NCBI GenBank assembly: GCA_037045185.1
Contig: JBAOHQ010000010.1
Location: forward strand, 147,038-211,037
Origin: JAKOUY01 sp037045185
GTDB taxonomy: Bacteria; Actinomycetota; Acidimicrobiia; Acidimicrobiales; Ilumatobacteraceae
Direction of reading: 5' to 3'
Length of the DNA stretch: 64,000 bases
The translations under genes were made by a program, and so were the position numbers. This document shows, one piece after another, positions 46,414 through 53,600 of this stretch (its first letter is position 1; each line of letters opens with the position of its first letter). The notes under the pieces were generated by a model. The model had not been told where the DNA came from. It made no database searches and saw nothing but the letters and a program-made list of their open reading frames with translations.

Positions 46414-47198
46414 GCGTCGGTGGAAACAGGGTGCTGATCCGGCGACCGGCACCGCCCCTCCGGCCATTCATTCGCAGCTACATCGGCTACGAGTCGGGGC
46501 CTTCGACAACGGGATTCCATCGGGGTCTTCCATCGCCGTTCTTGACGTTCGTGATCGGCATCGACGACGGCATCGAGGTCACGGTGCAATCCGATCCGCG
46601 GCGCTTGGGTTCCCGATACGCAAGCGTCCTGGGAGGCCTGCAGATCACGCCGACGATCACCAGAGCCGATCGTTCGTGCTCGGGTCTGATGATCGAACTT
46701 GCGCCGTTCGCGTTGAACGCACTGAGCGGCGTGTCGGCAGGCGAGCTGTGGAACTGCGCCCACGAATCCGCCGACGTGCTCGGACCCTTCGGCCGTGAGC
46801 TCGTGGAGCGGCTGCAGACCGGACCATGGGAGCGACGGTTCCATGTATTGGACGCGCTGCTGGTCAAGCGGTTCGGATCACCACCAACCGACACCATCGC
46901 CATTGAGGCTTGGCGCCAGATCGTGCGATGCGACGGGCGGCTCGACGTCGCCGGCCTCGCCGCAGCGCTGTCGTGCAGTCGTCAGCACCTTGCCCGCTCA
47001 TGCCGTGCAGCGTTCGGGATCGCACCCAAGGAGCTCGCACGCGTCGCCCGACTCGCTGCGATCGCCGGCAAGATCACCACGATCGACGGACTTGCGCGAG
47101 CTGCTGCGGAAGGCGGCTTCGCCGACCAGAGCCATCTGACTCGAGAGTTCACGGACCTGGCCGGATGCACCCCCGCCCGCTATCTGCACGGCGAATGA
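46410..47198 (+). CDS. AraC family transcriptional regulator
   Basis: 262-aa regulator. The N-terminal half (PPLRPFIRSYIGYESG ... GGLQITPTITRADRSCSGLMIEL) is a DUF6597-like sensor domain; the C-terminal half has two helix-turn-helices: LDVAGLAAALSCSRQHLARSC and ELARVARLAAIAG...AAAEGGFADQSHLTREF, with the family ending AGCTPARYL. It precedes a VOC-family gene, an arrangement common in actinobacteria where the regulator controls the VOC enzyme. IS copy 2 lies 75 bp upstream. Confidence 0.9.
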   Translation: MSVGGNRVLIRRPAPPLRPFIRSYIGYESGPSTTGFHRGLPSPFLTFVIGIDDGIEVTVQSDPRRLGSRYASVLGGLQITPTITRADRSCSGLMIELAPFALNALSGVSAGELWNCAHESADVLGPFGRELVERLQTGPWERRFHVLDALLVKRFGSPPTDTIAIEAWRQIVRCDGRLDVAGLAAALSCSRQHLARSCRAAFGIAPKELARVARLAAIAGKITTIDGLARAAAEGGFADQSHLTREFTDLAGCTPARYLHGE

Positions 47199-47296
47199 GG
47201 TTCCTTTCGTACAAGACCAACCCGAGCCGAGCGTGACATCCTCGATGTCGAGCGGCCTCGCTGGGAGTGAGGCTTGACCAACAGAACGGAGCTGAT

Positions 47297-47701
47297 GTGC
47301 AACCCACTCCAACCGCTGCGGTGTCGATCCTTCGATACCAGGACCTCCGAGCCGCAATCTCATTCCTTGAACGCGCCTTCGGCCTCGAACTCATCGTTGC
47401 TGTCGAGGACAGCGACGTGATCGTGCACGCCCAGCTTCGAGCAGGCCTGTCACGGGTGTTTCTCAGCCCCGACCAGCCAGGTGATGTCTACGGCATGCGC
47501 ACTCCGCTCGCTCTGGCAGGTACGAACCAGTGCGTCTACCTCGTCATCGGATCCGACGTCGATGCGCACGCCGCGTGTGCCGAGGCCGTCGGCGCGGTCA
47601 TCGTTGCAGCACCCCACGACACCGACTACGGAGGCCGTGAGTACAGCTGCCGAGACTTCGAAGGCCACATCTGGAGCGTCGGGACGTACATGGGTGAGTA
47701 G
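47297..47701 (+). CDS. VOC family protein (glyoxalase/bleomycin-resistance fold)
   Basis: 134-aa protein with the glyoxalase fold: ILRYQDLRAAISFLERAFGLEL, then LRAGLSRVFLSPDQPG and the C-terminal DTDYGGREYSCRDFEGHIWSVGTY, which carries the conserved D-x-EGHxW motif. GTG 47297 is chosen because GGAG lies 5 nt upstream. Probably regulated by the adjacent AraC protein; substrate unknown. Confidence 0.87.
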   Translation: MQPTPTAAVSILRYQDLRAAISFLERAFGLELIVAVEDSDVIVHAQLRAGLSRVFLSPDQPGDVYGMRTPLALAGTNQCVYLVIGSDVDAHAACAEAVGAVIVAAPHDTDYGGREYSCRDFEGHIWSVGTYMGE

Positions 47702-47882
47702 CTCCCACCGAGGGCGCGGCTCACGCCCGGGCGAACACGCATCCATCTGTTGCCGATCCGCCAGCCGGGCGCTGAACCCAGGGAGGCGAGATGGGCGCGT
47801 CGGTCGGCGCCCGGCTCCGACAACCCGAGCTGGGGTTCCCTCCCGGCGATCACGAGTTGGCGATCGAGTGGATCCCGCGCCC

Positions 47883-48398
47883 TTACCGACCTTCGGTAAC
47901 TGCCGCAGGTCCGCGAGGGTTGGTGGGGGGTGTGCCGGGCACAAAGGACGAGGCGTGTCCAGCGAGACGCATCAGGGCCCGGCGGTCTCGTTCATCGAGA
48001 AGGTCGAGGAAGTGGCGGCGAACCGATGCCACATGTGGCGGCGCCGCCGCTTCGATCTTGGCCCGGCCGGCCGGTGTGAGCACCACGACGCTGCCGCGGC
48101 CGTCCAATACGTGAGGGCGCCGTGCGACGAGCCCTCTGCGCTCCATCCGGACGATCTGGTGTGAGGTGCGGCCTTTCGACCACGACAGTCGTTCGGCCAG
48201 CTCGAGCACACGCATTTCGTCGCCGCTCCTCTCGGACAGGTTCGACAGCACCGAGTAGTCGGCATCCGACAGTCCCGAGTCTGCGACGAGATCGGAGGAG
48301 ATCGACGAACCGACGTGGCGCACCAGCTCCCTGAAGGCGCGCCACACCTCCGACTCCGTCTCGTCGAGATAGACCAACCCTCTTGATTTAGTCGACAT
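47883..48398 (-). CDS. MarR family transcriptional regulator
   Basis: 171-aa winged-helix regulator: SGLSDADYSVLSNLSERSG (helix 2), MRVLELAERLSWSKGRTSHQIVRMERRGLV (recognition helices), then the wing RRPHVLDGRGSVVVLTPAG. ATG 48398 has TAGAGT 7 nt upstream. It is divergent from the FMN reductase-GNAT gene across only 18 bp, where overlapping promoters and a palindrome lie, so it should control that gene and itself. Confidence 0.9.
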   Translation of the reverse strand: MSTKSRGLVYLDETESEVWRAFRELVRHVGSSISSDLVADSGLSDADYSVLSNLSERSGDEMRVLELAERLSWSKGRTSHQIVRMERRGLVARRPHVLDGRGSVVVLTPAGRAKIEAAAPPHVASVRRHFLDLLDERDRRALMRLAGHASSFVPGTPPTNPRGPAAVTEGR

Positions 48399-48411
48399 GT
48401 CTACTACTCTA
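48389..48411. promoter_or_regulatory. Overlapping divergent promoters and MarR-type palindrome
   Basis: TAGTCGACATGTCTACTA (48389-48406) is an 18-bp imperfect palindrome (two mismatched positions) covering the marR start codon. TAGAGT (48406-48411, minus) lies 7 nt before marR ATG and TACTCT (48405-48410, plus) 6 nt before ATG 48417, so both -10 elements occupy nearly the same bases. Binding would shut both genes. Confidence 0.6.
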
Positions 48412-48416
48412 GCGAG

Positions 48417-49502
48417 ATGGCCCATCCCCCCGTGACTCTCGAGCGGCGTCCCCGACTCGGGGTCGTGATCGGCACCACCCGCCCCGGGCGTTGCAGTCCC
48501 ACGATCGCGGCATGGGTTGCCGACATGGCCAAGGCCCATGATCTGTTCGATGTCGAGCTGCTCGACATCGATGGCCTGCCGCTCATCGACGAGCCCTCTC
48601 ATCCCTCCGCGGATCGGTACGTGCACGACCACACTCGTCGGTGGAGCGAGCAGGTTGATCGGCAGGACGCGTTCGTGTTCGTCGTGGCCGAATACAACCG
48701 CGGCGTGCCGGCCCCGCTCAAGAACGCCGTCGACATGCTGTACGCCGAATGGCGGTACAAGGCCGCCGGGATCGTGACCTACGGTGGGGCATCGAGCGGG
48801 GTTCGAGGCGGCGAACAACTCCGCCAAGCGCTCGGGGCACTCAACGTGATCATGGTGTCCGAGGCCGTCGCCATCCCGCTGCGGCAACGTCTCGATGCCA
48901 GCGGAGTTCTTCGTCCCGACGACACCATGCGTGACGCGGCCAGCGCAATGCTGGACTCGCTCGGCGCCCTCGCCGAAGCCACCTCGACGCTTCGACACGG
49001 CACGGCGATCAGGATCCTGAGTGCGTCACCCGGCGACGTCGGCGAGATCGTCACACTCCAACGCGCTGCGTTCTTGGCCGACGCACAGATCTACGCCGAC
49101 CCATTCCTCCCATCGCTCACACAGACCGTCGACGAGGTGACCGCGTTGCTGACCGAACCCAGCAACGTTGTGCTGATCGCCCGTCGTGGCCACCGGATCG
49201 TGGGCTCCGTTCGAGCGGCGATCCGCGATGGGACCGCCACGATCGGCAGACTCATGACAGCGCCCGATCTGCGCGGCCAGGGCATCGGCTCCCAACTCAT
49301 GGCCGCCATCGAACACGTCTGCGCTGTCGATCGGTACGAACTTCACACCGGACGCCGCAGTCTCGGCAACATCGGCTTCTATCAGCGCCTCGGGTACGGG
49401 CTGATCGACGAGACGGAGGACGAGGCTCAAAGCGTCACCCTGGCCAAGACCGCACCTGGAGCGTTGCTCGCGACTCCCGACTCTGAGACACCCCTGGCAT
49501 AA
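48417..49502 (+). CDS. NADPH-dependent FMN reductase fused to a GNAT acetyltransferase
   Basis: 361 aa. Residues about 10-190 are a flavodoxin-like FMN reductase: VVIGTTRPGRCSPTIAAWV, then FVVAEYNRGVPAPLKNAVD and VTYGGASSGVRGGEQLRQAL. Residues about 200-345 form a GNAT domain with IRILSASPGDVGEIVTLQRA, IVGSVRAAIRDGTATIGRLM, the acetyl-CoA loop RGQGIGSQLM near 287, and NIGFYQRLGYG. Such a fusion is unusual; because this assembly has indels, two adjacent genes merged by a lost stop cannot be excluded. Regulated by the divergent MarR, suggesting a quinone or electrophile response. Confidence 0.85.
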   Translation: MAHPPVTLERRPRLGVVIGTTRPGRCSPTIAAWVADMAKAHDLFDVELLDIDGLPLIDEPSHPSADRYVHDHTRRWSEQVDRQDAFVFVVAEYNRGVPAPLKNAVDMLYAEWRYKAAGIVTYGGASSGVRGGEQLRQALGALNVIMVSEAVAIPLRQRLDASGVLRPDDTMRDAASAMLDSLGALAEATSTLRHGTAIRILSASPGDVGEIVTLQRAAFLADAQIYADPFLPSLTQTVDEVTALLTEPSNVVLIARRGHRIVGSVRAAIRDGTATIGRLMTAPDLRGQGIGSQLMAAIEHVCAVDRYELHTGRRSLGNIGFYQRLGYGLIDETEDEAQSVTLAKTAPGALLATPDSETPLA

Positions 49503-49558
49503 CGTCGGGCTCGCTTCCCCCGCAGACGTCGATCACCTCGAATCACGGAGGACGCGCC

Positions 49559-50023
49559 ATGTCGAACACACCGCGCCAACGCAGCGCCAGCCTGCGCCCG
49601 GCACCCTCGCCGAGCATCCCCCACGGCGGCCGGGACCCTGTGCGCTCGGCGAGCCAGCTCCTCGGCGTGGCCGGTCTGGTGGCGGCCGTCCCGGCCGTCG
49701 ACGAAACGATCATTCTTCCCCTCGATCACGACGGCATCGGCCGGGGCATCGTCGTGATCAGCGGGACGCAGGCCGCCGCACAGATGCTCGACTGCGTGGA
49801 ACTCGTCGCCCAGGCTCTGCCGGGGTACCGGCTCGGCGTGGTCAGCGTCCGGCCGTCCACGCCGCTTGACGATCACGACGTCGACCTGTGGTGCGAGGGG
49901 TGTGAGCTGGCCACCGCCCATGGCGGGGAGTTGGTCGACTGGCTGGTGGTCTCGGGCAATGATGCCAGGTCCGTTCCGAACCACTTCGGGTTTGCGCCCC
50001 GCCCCGGCTGGTCACCAGGGTGA
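49559..50023 (+). CDS. RadC/JAB-like domain protein lacking metal ligands (tentative)
   Basis: 154 aa with ATG 49559 preceded by ACGGAGG at 7 nt spacing. I do not recognise a named family. The pattern ETIILPLDHDGIGRGIVVIS-GT, MLDCVELVAQAL, LGVVSVRPSTPLDDHDVDLW, and ELVDWLVVS follows the order of RadC-type JAB domains, in which the HNHPSG...D metal site would fall at SVRPSTP; the metal His residues are missing. If right, it is a catalytically dead member. It converges on fmdB. Confidence 0.5.
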   Translation: MSNTPRQRSASLRPAPSPSIPHGGRDPVRSASQLLGVAGLVAAVPAVDETIILPLDHDGIGRGIVVISGTQAAAQMLDCVELVAQALPGYRLGVVSVRPSTPLDDHDVDLWCEGCELATAHGGELVDWLVVSGNDARSVPNHFGFAPRPGWSPG

Positions 50024-50044
50024 GGTACTCGCTGCTCGCCGGGA

Positions 50045-50267
50045 TCAGTGGCAGGCGCAGGCCCCGCCGCACCCGCGGCGGCATGGGCGGCGCGGGGCTG
50101 GTGCTGGGGGCGGCGCTGGATCCGCCCACGCTGGCGAATGCCGACAGGCGGCGCATCGCCCCCGCGTGCCCCGACGGGCAGGTGGCCGGATTGCCGGCCT
50201 CACTCATCGGTCGGCGAAGCTCGAAATCGGCGTCGCACACCTTGCAGCGGAACTCGTAGAGCGGCAC
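50045..50267 (-). CDS. FmdB-family zinc ribbon protein (frameshift near 50080)
   Basis: Small regulatory-type zinc ribbon starting at GTG 50267: PLYEFRCKVCDADFELRRPM, then ATCPSGHAGAMRRLSAF. The literal frame runs on through an unconserved tail, but a one-base shift near 50080 gives the canonical ending RRGCGGACACH and TGA at 50045, the Cys/His-rich FmdB terminus. Corrected length is 73 aa, normal for the family. TAGGCT lies 6 nt upstream of the GTG. Confidence 0.82.
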
Positions 50268-50273
50268 CGGGGC

Positions 50274-50279
50274 AGCCTA
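50274..50279 (-). promoter_or_regulatory. -10 hexamer TAGGCT upstream of fmdB
   Basis: On the minus strand TAGGCT is followed by 6 nt and GTG 50267. Confidence 0.55.
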
Positions 50280-50332
50280 CCCGGGCGCCGCCGCCGGTGC
50301 GGAGCTGCTCGCCGGAGTGCTTGACTGGACGG

Positions 50333-50620
50333 GTGAGCCAGATCGCGCCCGTCACCGTGGAGGTCATCCCGGACACCGAGCAGGTGCCCCAGACGGGCGA
50401 GCCCGTCGCCGCCCACATCGTCAAGACCGATCCGGGCGAAAACGCCACGGCCAAGGTGCTCGAGGCGCGGATCTTCGGCACCCCGCTGGAGGCGCTGTGC
50501 GGCTATGTGTGGGTCCCGTCGCGTGACCCCAAGCAACTGCCGATGTGTCAGGAGTGTGCGGCGATCTACGAGTTGTACCGCTCGTTCAACGACGGGCTGA
50601 ACGAACGCCCCGAGGAGTAG
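50333..50620 (+). CDS. DUF3039 domain protein
   Basis: 95-aa actinobacterial protein with the DUF3039 core GTPLEALCGYVWVPSRDPKQ and LPMCQECAAIYELY; the two Cys sites (ALCG, CQEC) suggest a small zinc site. GTG 50333 gives the family's usual start region (VEVIPDTEQV...). Function unknown. It is divergent from fmdB. Confidence 0.88.
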   Translation: MSQIAPVTVEVIPDTEQVPQTGEPVAAHIVKTDPGENATAKVLEARIFGTPLEALCGYVWVPSRDPKQLPMCQECAAIYELYRSFNDGLNERPEE

Positions 50621-50659
50621 GTCCCACCGCCGTTTCCGAGGTCATCGGCCGGCGACGAC

Positions 50660-50665
50660 TACGCT
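50660..50665 (+). promoter_or_regulatory. -10 hexamer TACGCT upstream of the M23 peptidase gene
   Basis: TACGCT is followed by 7 nt and ATG 50673, fitting a leaderless transcript. Confidence 0.5.
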
Positions 50666-50672
50666 GCCCCGA

Positions 50673-51548
50673 ATGGCTCGGCGGCTACCTCGTCTCCTCT
50701 GCGCTGGATTGCTGGCGGCGGCGCCCACCATCGGTTTGGCCGTGGCCCCGGCATCGCCGGCCAGCGCGGCGTGCACGGTGTCACGCACCTATCGCCTCGG
50801 CGCTCGGGCGACGGCGGTGCACTGCATCGAAGTCCGGCTGAAGGCGCTCGGCTACCAGACCCGCTACGTCGACTACTACTACGGCCTGGTCACGGTGCGC
50901 GCCGTCAAGCGGTTCCAGACGGCGTCGTCACTGCCCGTCACCGGCGTGGTCGACCAGGCCACCGCCAAGGCGCTAGGCATCTGGGTGGATCCGCCGTCGC
51001 CTGATCCTCTGGGTCTGGTTCGTCGCGCCCCGCTCGCGCCTGGGGTGAACTACTCGTTCGGGACCACCCACTCCTCCTACCCGGCGGCGGACATCTTCGC
51101 CGCGTGCGGCGCGCCAGCGGTGGCCCCGGTGACCGGCACGGTGGCCGAGGTCCGGACCGAGAACCTGTGGGTCGCCGCGACGGACAACCCGGCCCACCGC
51201 GGCGGGCGCTATGTGGCCATTCTCGGTGACGACGGCGCCCGCTACTACATGGCCCACTTCGCCAGCGTTCGCCCGGAGATCGTGGTCGGCGCGCGTGTCT
51301 CGGTGGGCGATCCAATCGCCGCCGTCGGCAGGAGCGGACGTGCAGGGAGCTGCCACATCCACTTCGGGTTGTCGATGCCGTGCCCTGGCACGGAGTGGCG
51401 GGTCCGCCGCGGCGTGATCTGGCCGCAGCGGTATCTCACGGCCTGGAGGCGCAAGGAGATCCTGTCGCCGGTCGCCGAGTTGACCGCCTGGTTCGGCGCG
51501 CACCCGAGCCGCGTGCGAGGCGGCCATGGCCGACGCGACCGCTGCTGA
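50673..51548 (+). CDS. Secreted M23 (LytM-type) peptidase with peptidoglycan-binding domain
   Basis: 291 aa. Signal peptide 1-32 (LLAAAPTIGLAVAPASPASA). PG_binding_1 at about 38-105: VHCIEVRLKALGYQTRYVDY, VRAVKRFQTASSLPVTGVVD. The M23 domain follows: THSSYPAADIFAACGAPAVAP supplies the first zinc His/Asp, and SCHIHFGLS the HxH. It would cut peptide cross-links in peptidoglycan outside the membrane. It opens a cluster of three wall enzymes sharing the binding domain. Confidence 0.88.
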   Translation: MARRLPRLLCAGLLAAAPTIGLAVAPASPASAACTVSRTYRLGARATAVHCIEVRLKALGYQTRYVDYYYGLVTVRAVKRFQTASSLPVTGVVDQATAKALGIWVDPPSPDPLGLVRRAPLAPGVNYSFGTTHSSYPAADIFAACGAPAVAPVTGTVAEVRTENLWVAATDNPAHRGGRYVAILGDDGARYYMAHFASVRPEIVVGARVSVGDPIAAVGRSGRAGSCHIHFGLSMPCPGTEWRVRRGVIWPQRYLTAWRRKEILSPVAELTAWFGAHPSRVRGGHGRRDRC

Positions 51549-51691
51549 CGCGTAGCACCGACGGCTGTCTCACGGTCGTGACCGTCGAGCGCCGTTGCCA
51601 TCGCACCCTTTCGCCGGGCGGCACCGGACAGTACACTCGGCCCACTGGCTGTCAGGCGGGCTCGGCTGCGACAGATGATGTGAGGATCTCG

Positions 51692-52591
51692 ATGACACGA
51701 ATGCGCTGGATCTCAGCTGCACTACCAGTGGTTGCGATGCTGAGCATCGCCCCCCCGGCCGCGGCGCAAACTGGCCCGGCCGGCACCGACAGCTCGACCA
51801 CCACGTCGAGCACCTCGTCGAGCACCTCGTCGAGCACCTCGTCGAGCACCTCGTCGACCACCTCGCCGACACCAGCACCCACCGTTTACTCCACCTGGTG
51901 GACCTTGCGGGCCGGATCGTCCGGCGCCCGGGTGGCGGCCGTCCAACGAGCCCTGATCAGCCGTGGCTACTCGCTGCGCGGCGGGGCCGACGGCAACTAC
52001 GGCTACTACACCACCCGTGCCGTGAGCCTGTTTCAGAGCAGGAACGGCCTCACCGTCACCGGCACGGCGAACCTGGCCACCGCCCGCAAGATGGGCGTCA
52101 CCACGGCCAGTACGTCGGGCTCGGGCGGCTCGGGCGGTTCGGGCGGTGGGTCCACACCGCCGCCGACGGGCACCAAGAACTGCCCGACCACCGCTCATGC
52201 CGCCGTCATCGATCGGGACCGCCAGCGGGCCTGGCTGTGCGACCACGGCAAACCACTCGGCGAGTTCGTGATCACCTCGGCGCGCAGCCAGCCGGACCCC
52301 GGCCGGTACAAGGTGTACTCCAAGAGCGTCAACGCCTACTCCTACGCCAGCGGCTCGTACACCACGATGACCTACTTCACCGCATTCGCCCGTGGAGAGC
52401 AGTCCGGCGCCCGGGTCGGGTTCCACTCGGTGCCGAAGTACCGCAGCGGCGCGTACATCCAGCCGCTCAGTTCGGTGGGCTCGATGGCGATGTTCGGCAA
52501 GACGGCCGGGTGCGTGCGCACCCTGCCCCAGCAGGCCGCCGTCATCTACCGCTGGCTGGCCATCGGTGACCCCGTGGTGGTGATCAGCTGA
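51692..52591 (+). CDS. L,D-transpeptidase (YkuD) with peptidoglycan-binding domain
   Basis: 299 aa. Signal peptide about 1-25, then a Ser/Thr linker encoded by 12-nt repeats of TCGAGCACCTCG (51804-51860), a PG_binding_1 domain (ARVAAVQRALISRGYSLRGG...VSLFQSRNGLTVTGTAN) and a Gly/Ser spacer. The C-terminal YkuD domain has RVGFHSVPKY and GKTAGCVRTLPQQA, with the catalytic Cys in AGCVR. It makes 3-3 cross-links in peptidoglycan. ATG 51692 is preceded by GAGGAT; TACACT near 51633 is a possible -10. Confidence 0.9.
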   Translation: MTRMRWISAALPVVAMLSIAPPAAAQTGPAGTDSSTTTSSTSSSTSSSTSSSTSSTTSPTPAPTVYSTWWTLRAGSSGARVAAVQRALISRGYSLRGGADGNYGYYTTRAVSLFQSRNGLTVTGTANLATARKMGVTTASTSGSGGSGGSGGGSTPPPTGTKNCPTTAHAAVIDRDRQRAWLCDHGKPLGEFVITSARSQPDPGRYKVYSKSVNAYSYASGSYTTMTYFTAFARGEQSGARVGFHSVPKYRSGAYIQPLSSVGSMAMFGKTAGCVRTLPQQAAVIYRWLAIGDPVVVIS

Positions 52592-53581
52592 TGGGCCGGC
52601 TGACCGGCCGCCTGCTGCTCGCCGGCGCCCTGGCCGTTGCTGCCACCACCGTCGGCCCGCTGGCGCCGGTCGCCCCGGCCAGCGCGGCGTGCACGATCTC
52701 GACCACCTACCGCCAGGGGATGCGCGGCACCGGGGTGAACTGCATCGAGTTGCGGCTCAAGGCGCTGGGCTATCAGTCGAGCTACATCGACCGCTACTAC
52801 GGGACCTTCACCGTCGCCGCGGTGAAGCGATTCCAGACGGCTCAAGCGCCTGCCGATCACCGGAGTGGTCAACGAGGCGACGGGGACCGCGCTCGGCATC
52901 TGGTCGGCGGCCCCGACCGAGACCCGGATCAAGGAGCGGCGGGTCATCGGCTACTCGGTCAAGGGCCGCCCGATCGTGGCCTACCGGCTGGGCAGCGACA
53001 CCGGCACGCCCGTGCTCGCCGTCGGGAGCATTCACGGCGACGAGCCTCGCGGCAAGATGATGATCGACTACATGCTGAACAGCGCCGTGATCCCGAGCGA
53101 TGTGCAGCTGTGGGTCATCCGTACCGTGAACCCCGACGGGGTGTACCTCGGCACCCGCCAGAATGCCCACAAGGTGGACCTGAACCGCAACTTCAACGGC
53201 GGCGACTGGACCCTGGCCGGTGCGGGCACCGAGCGGTACTCCGGCCCGTCGGCCGCGTCCGAACCCGAGACCAAGGCCGTCCAGGCGTTCATCAACCAGA
53301 TCCAGCCGCGCGTGGCCATCTGGTGGCATCAGATCGGCCAGCACGTGGACGACAACCGGATGGTCGCCAACTACCCGCTGCTACAGCGCTACTCGGCGCT
53401 GACGGGGTACCCGATCCGGTACACCTCGTGCGTGACCAAGTGCACGGGTAACGCCACGACGTACATCAACCGCAAGGTGGGCGGTGCGTCGTCGTTCGTC
53501 GTGGAGATGCCCAGCTACTACACCTCGGCCACCGCAGCCCGCCACGCCAAGGCCTTCCTGACCATCGCCCACGAAGCCTGA
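52591..53581 (+). CDS. M14 carboxypeptidase-like wall enzyme with peptidoglycan-binding domain (frameshift near 52845)
   Basis: ATG 52591 overlaps the transpeptidase stop (TGATG). Signal peptide, then PG_binding_1 (VNCIELRLKALGYQSSYIDR, VAAVKRFQTA). A one-base shift near 52845 leads into LPITGVVNEATGTALGIW and the M14 domain: SIHGDEPRG (zinc His and Glu), RTVNPDGVYLGTR, HKVDLNRNFNGGDW, and FVVEMPSYY with the catalytic Glu. Likely a secreted gamma-D-glutamyl or D-amino-acid peptidase acting on wall peptides. Domain order repeats that of its two neighbours. Confidence 0.87.
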
Positions 53582-53600
53582 ACACGACCGACGGGCTCGC

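Noticed and set aside
47791..48114. Small plus-strand frame with a purine-rich GGGAGG before ATG 47791
   Set aside because: Most of it is antisense to marR and the protein has no recognisable features; the ribosome-binding-like site alone is not enough.
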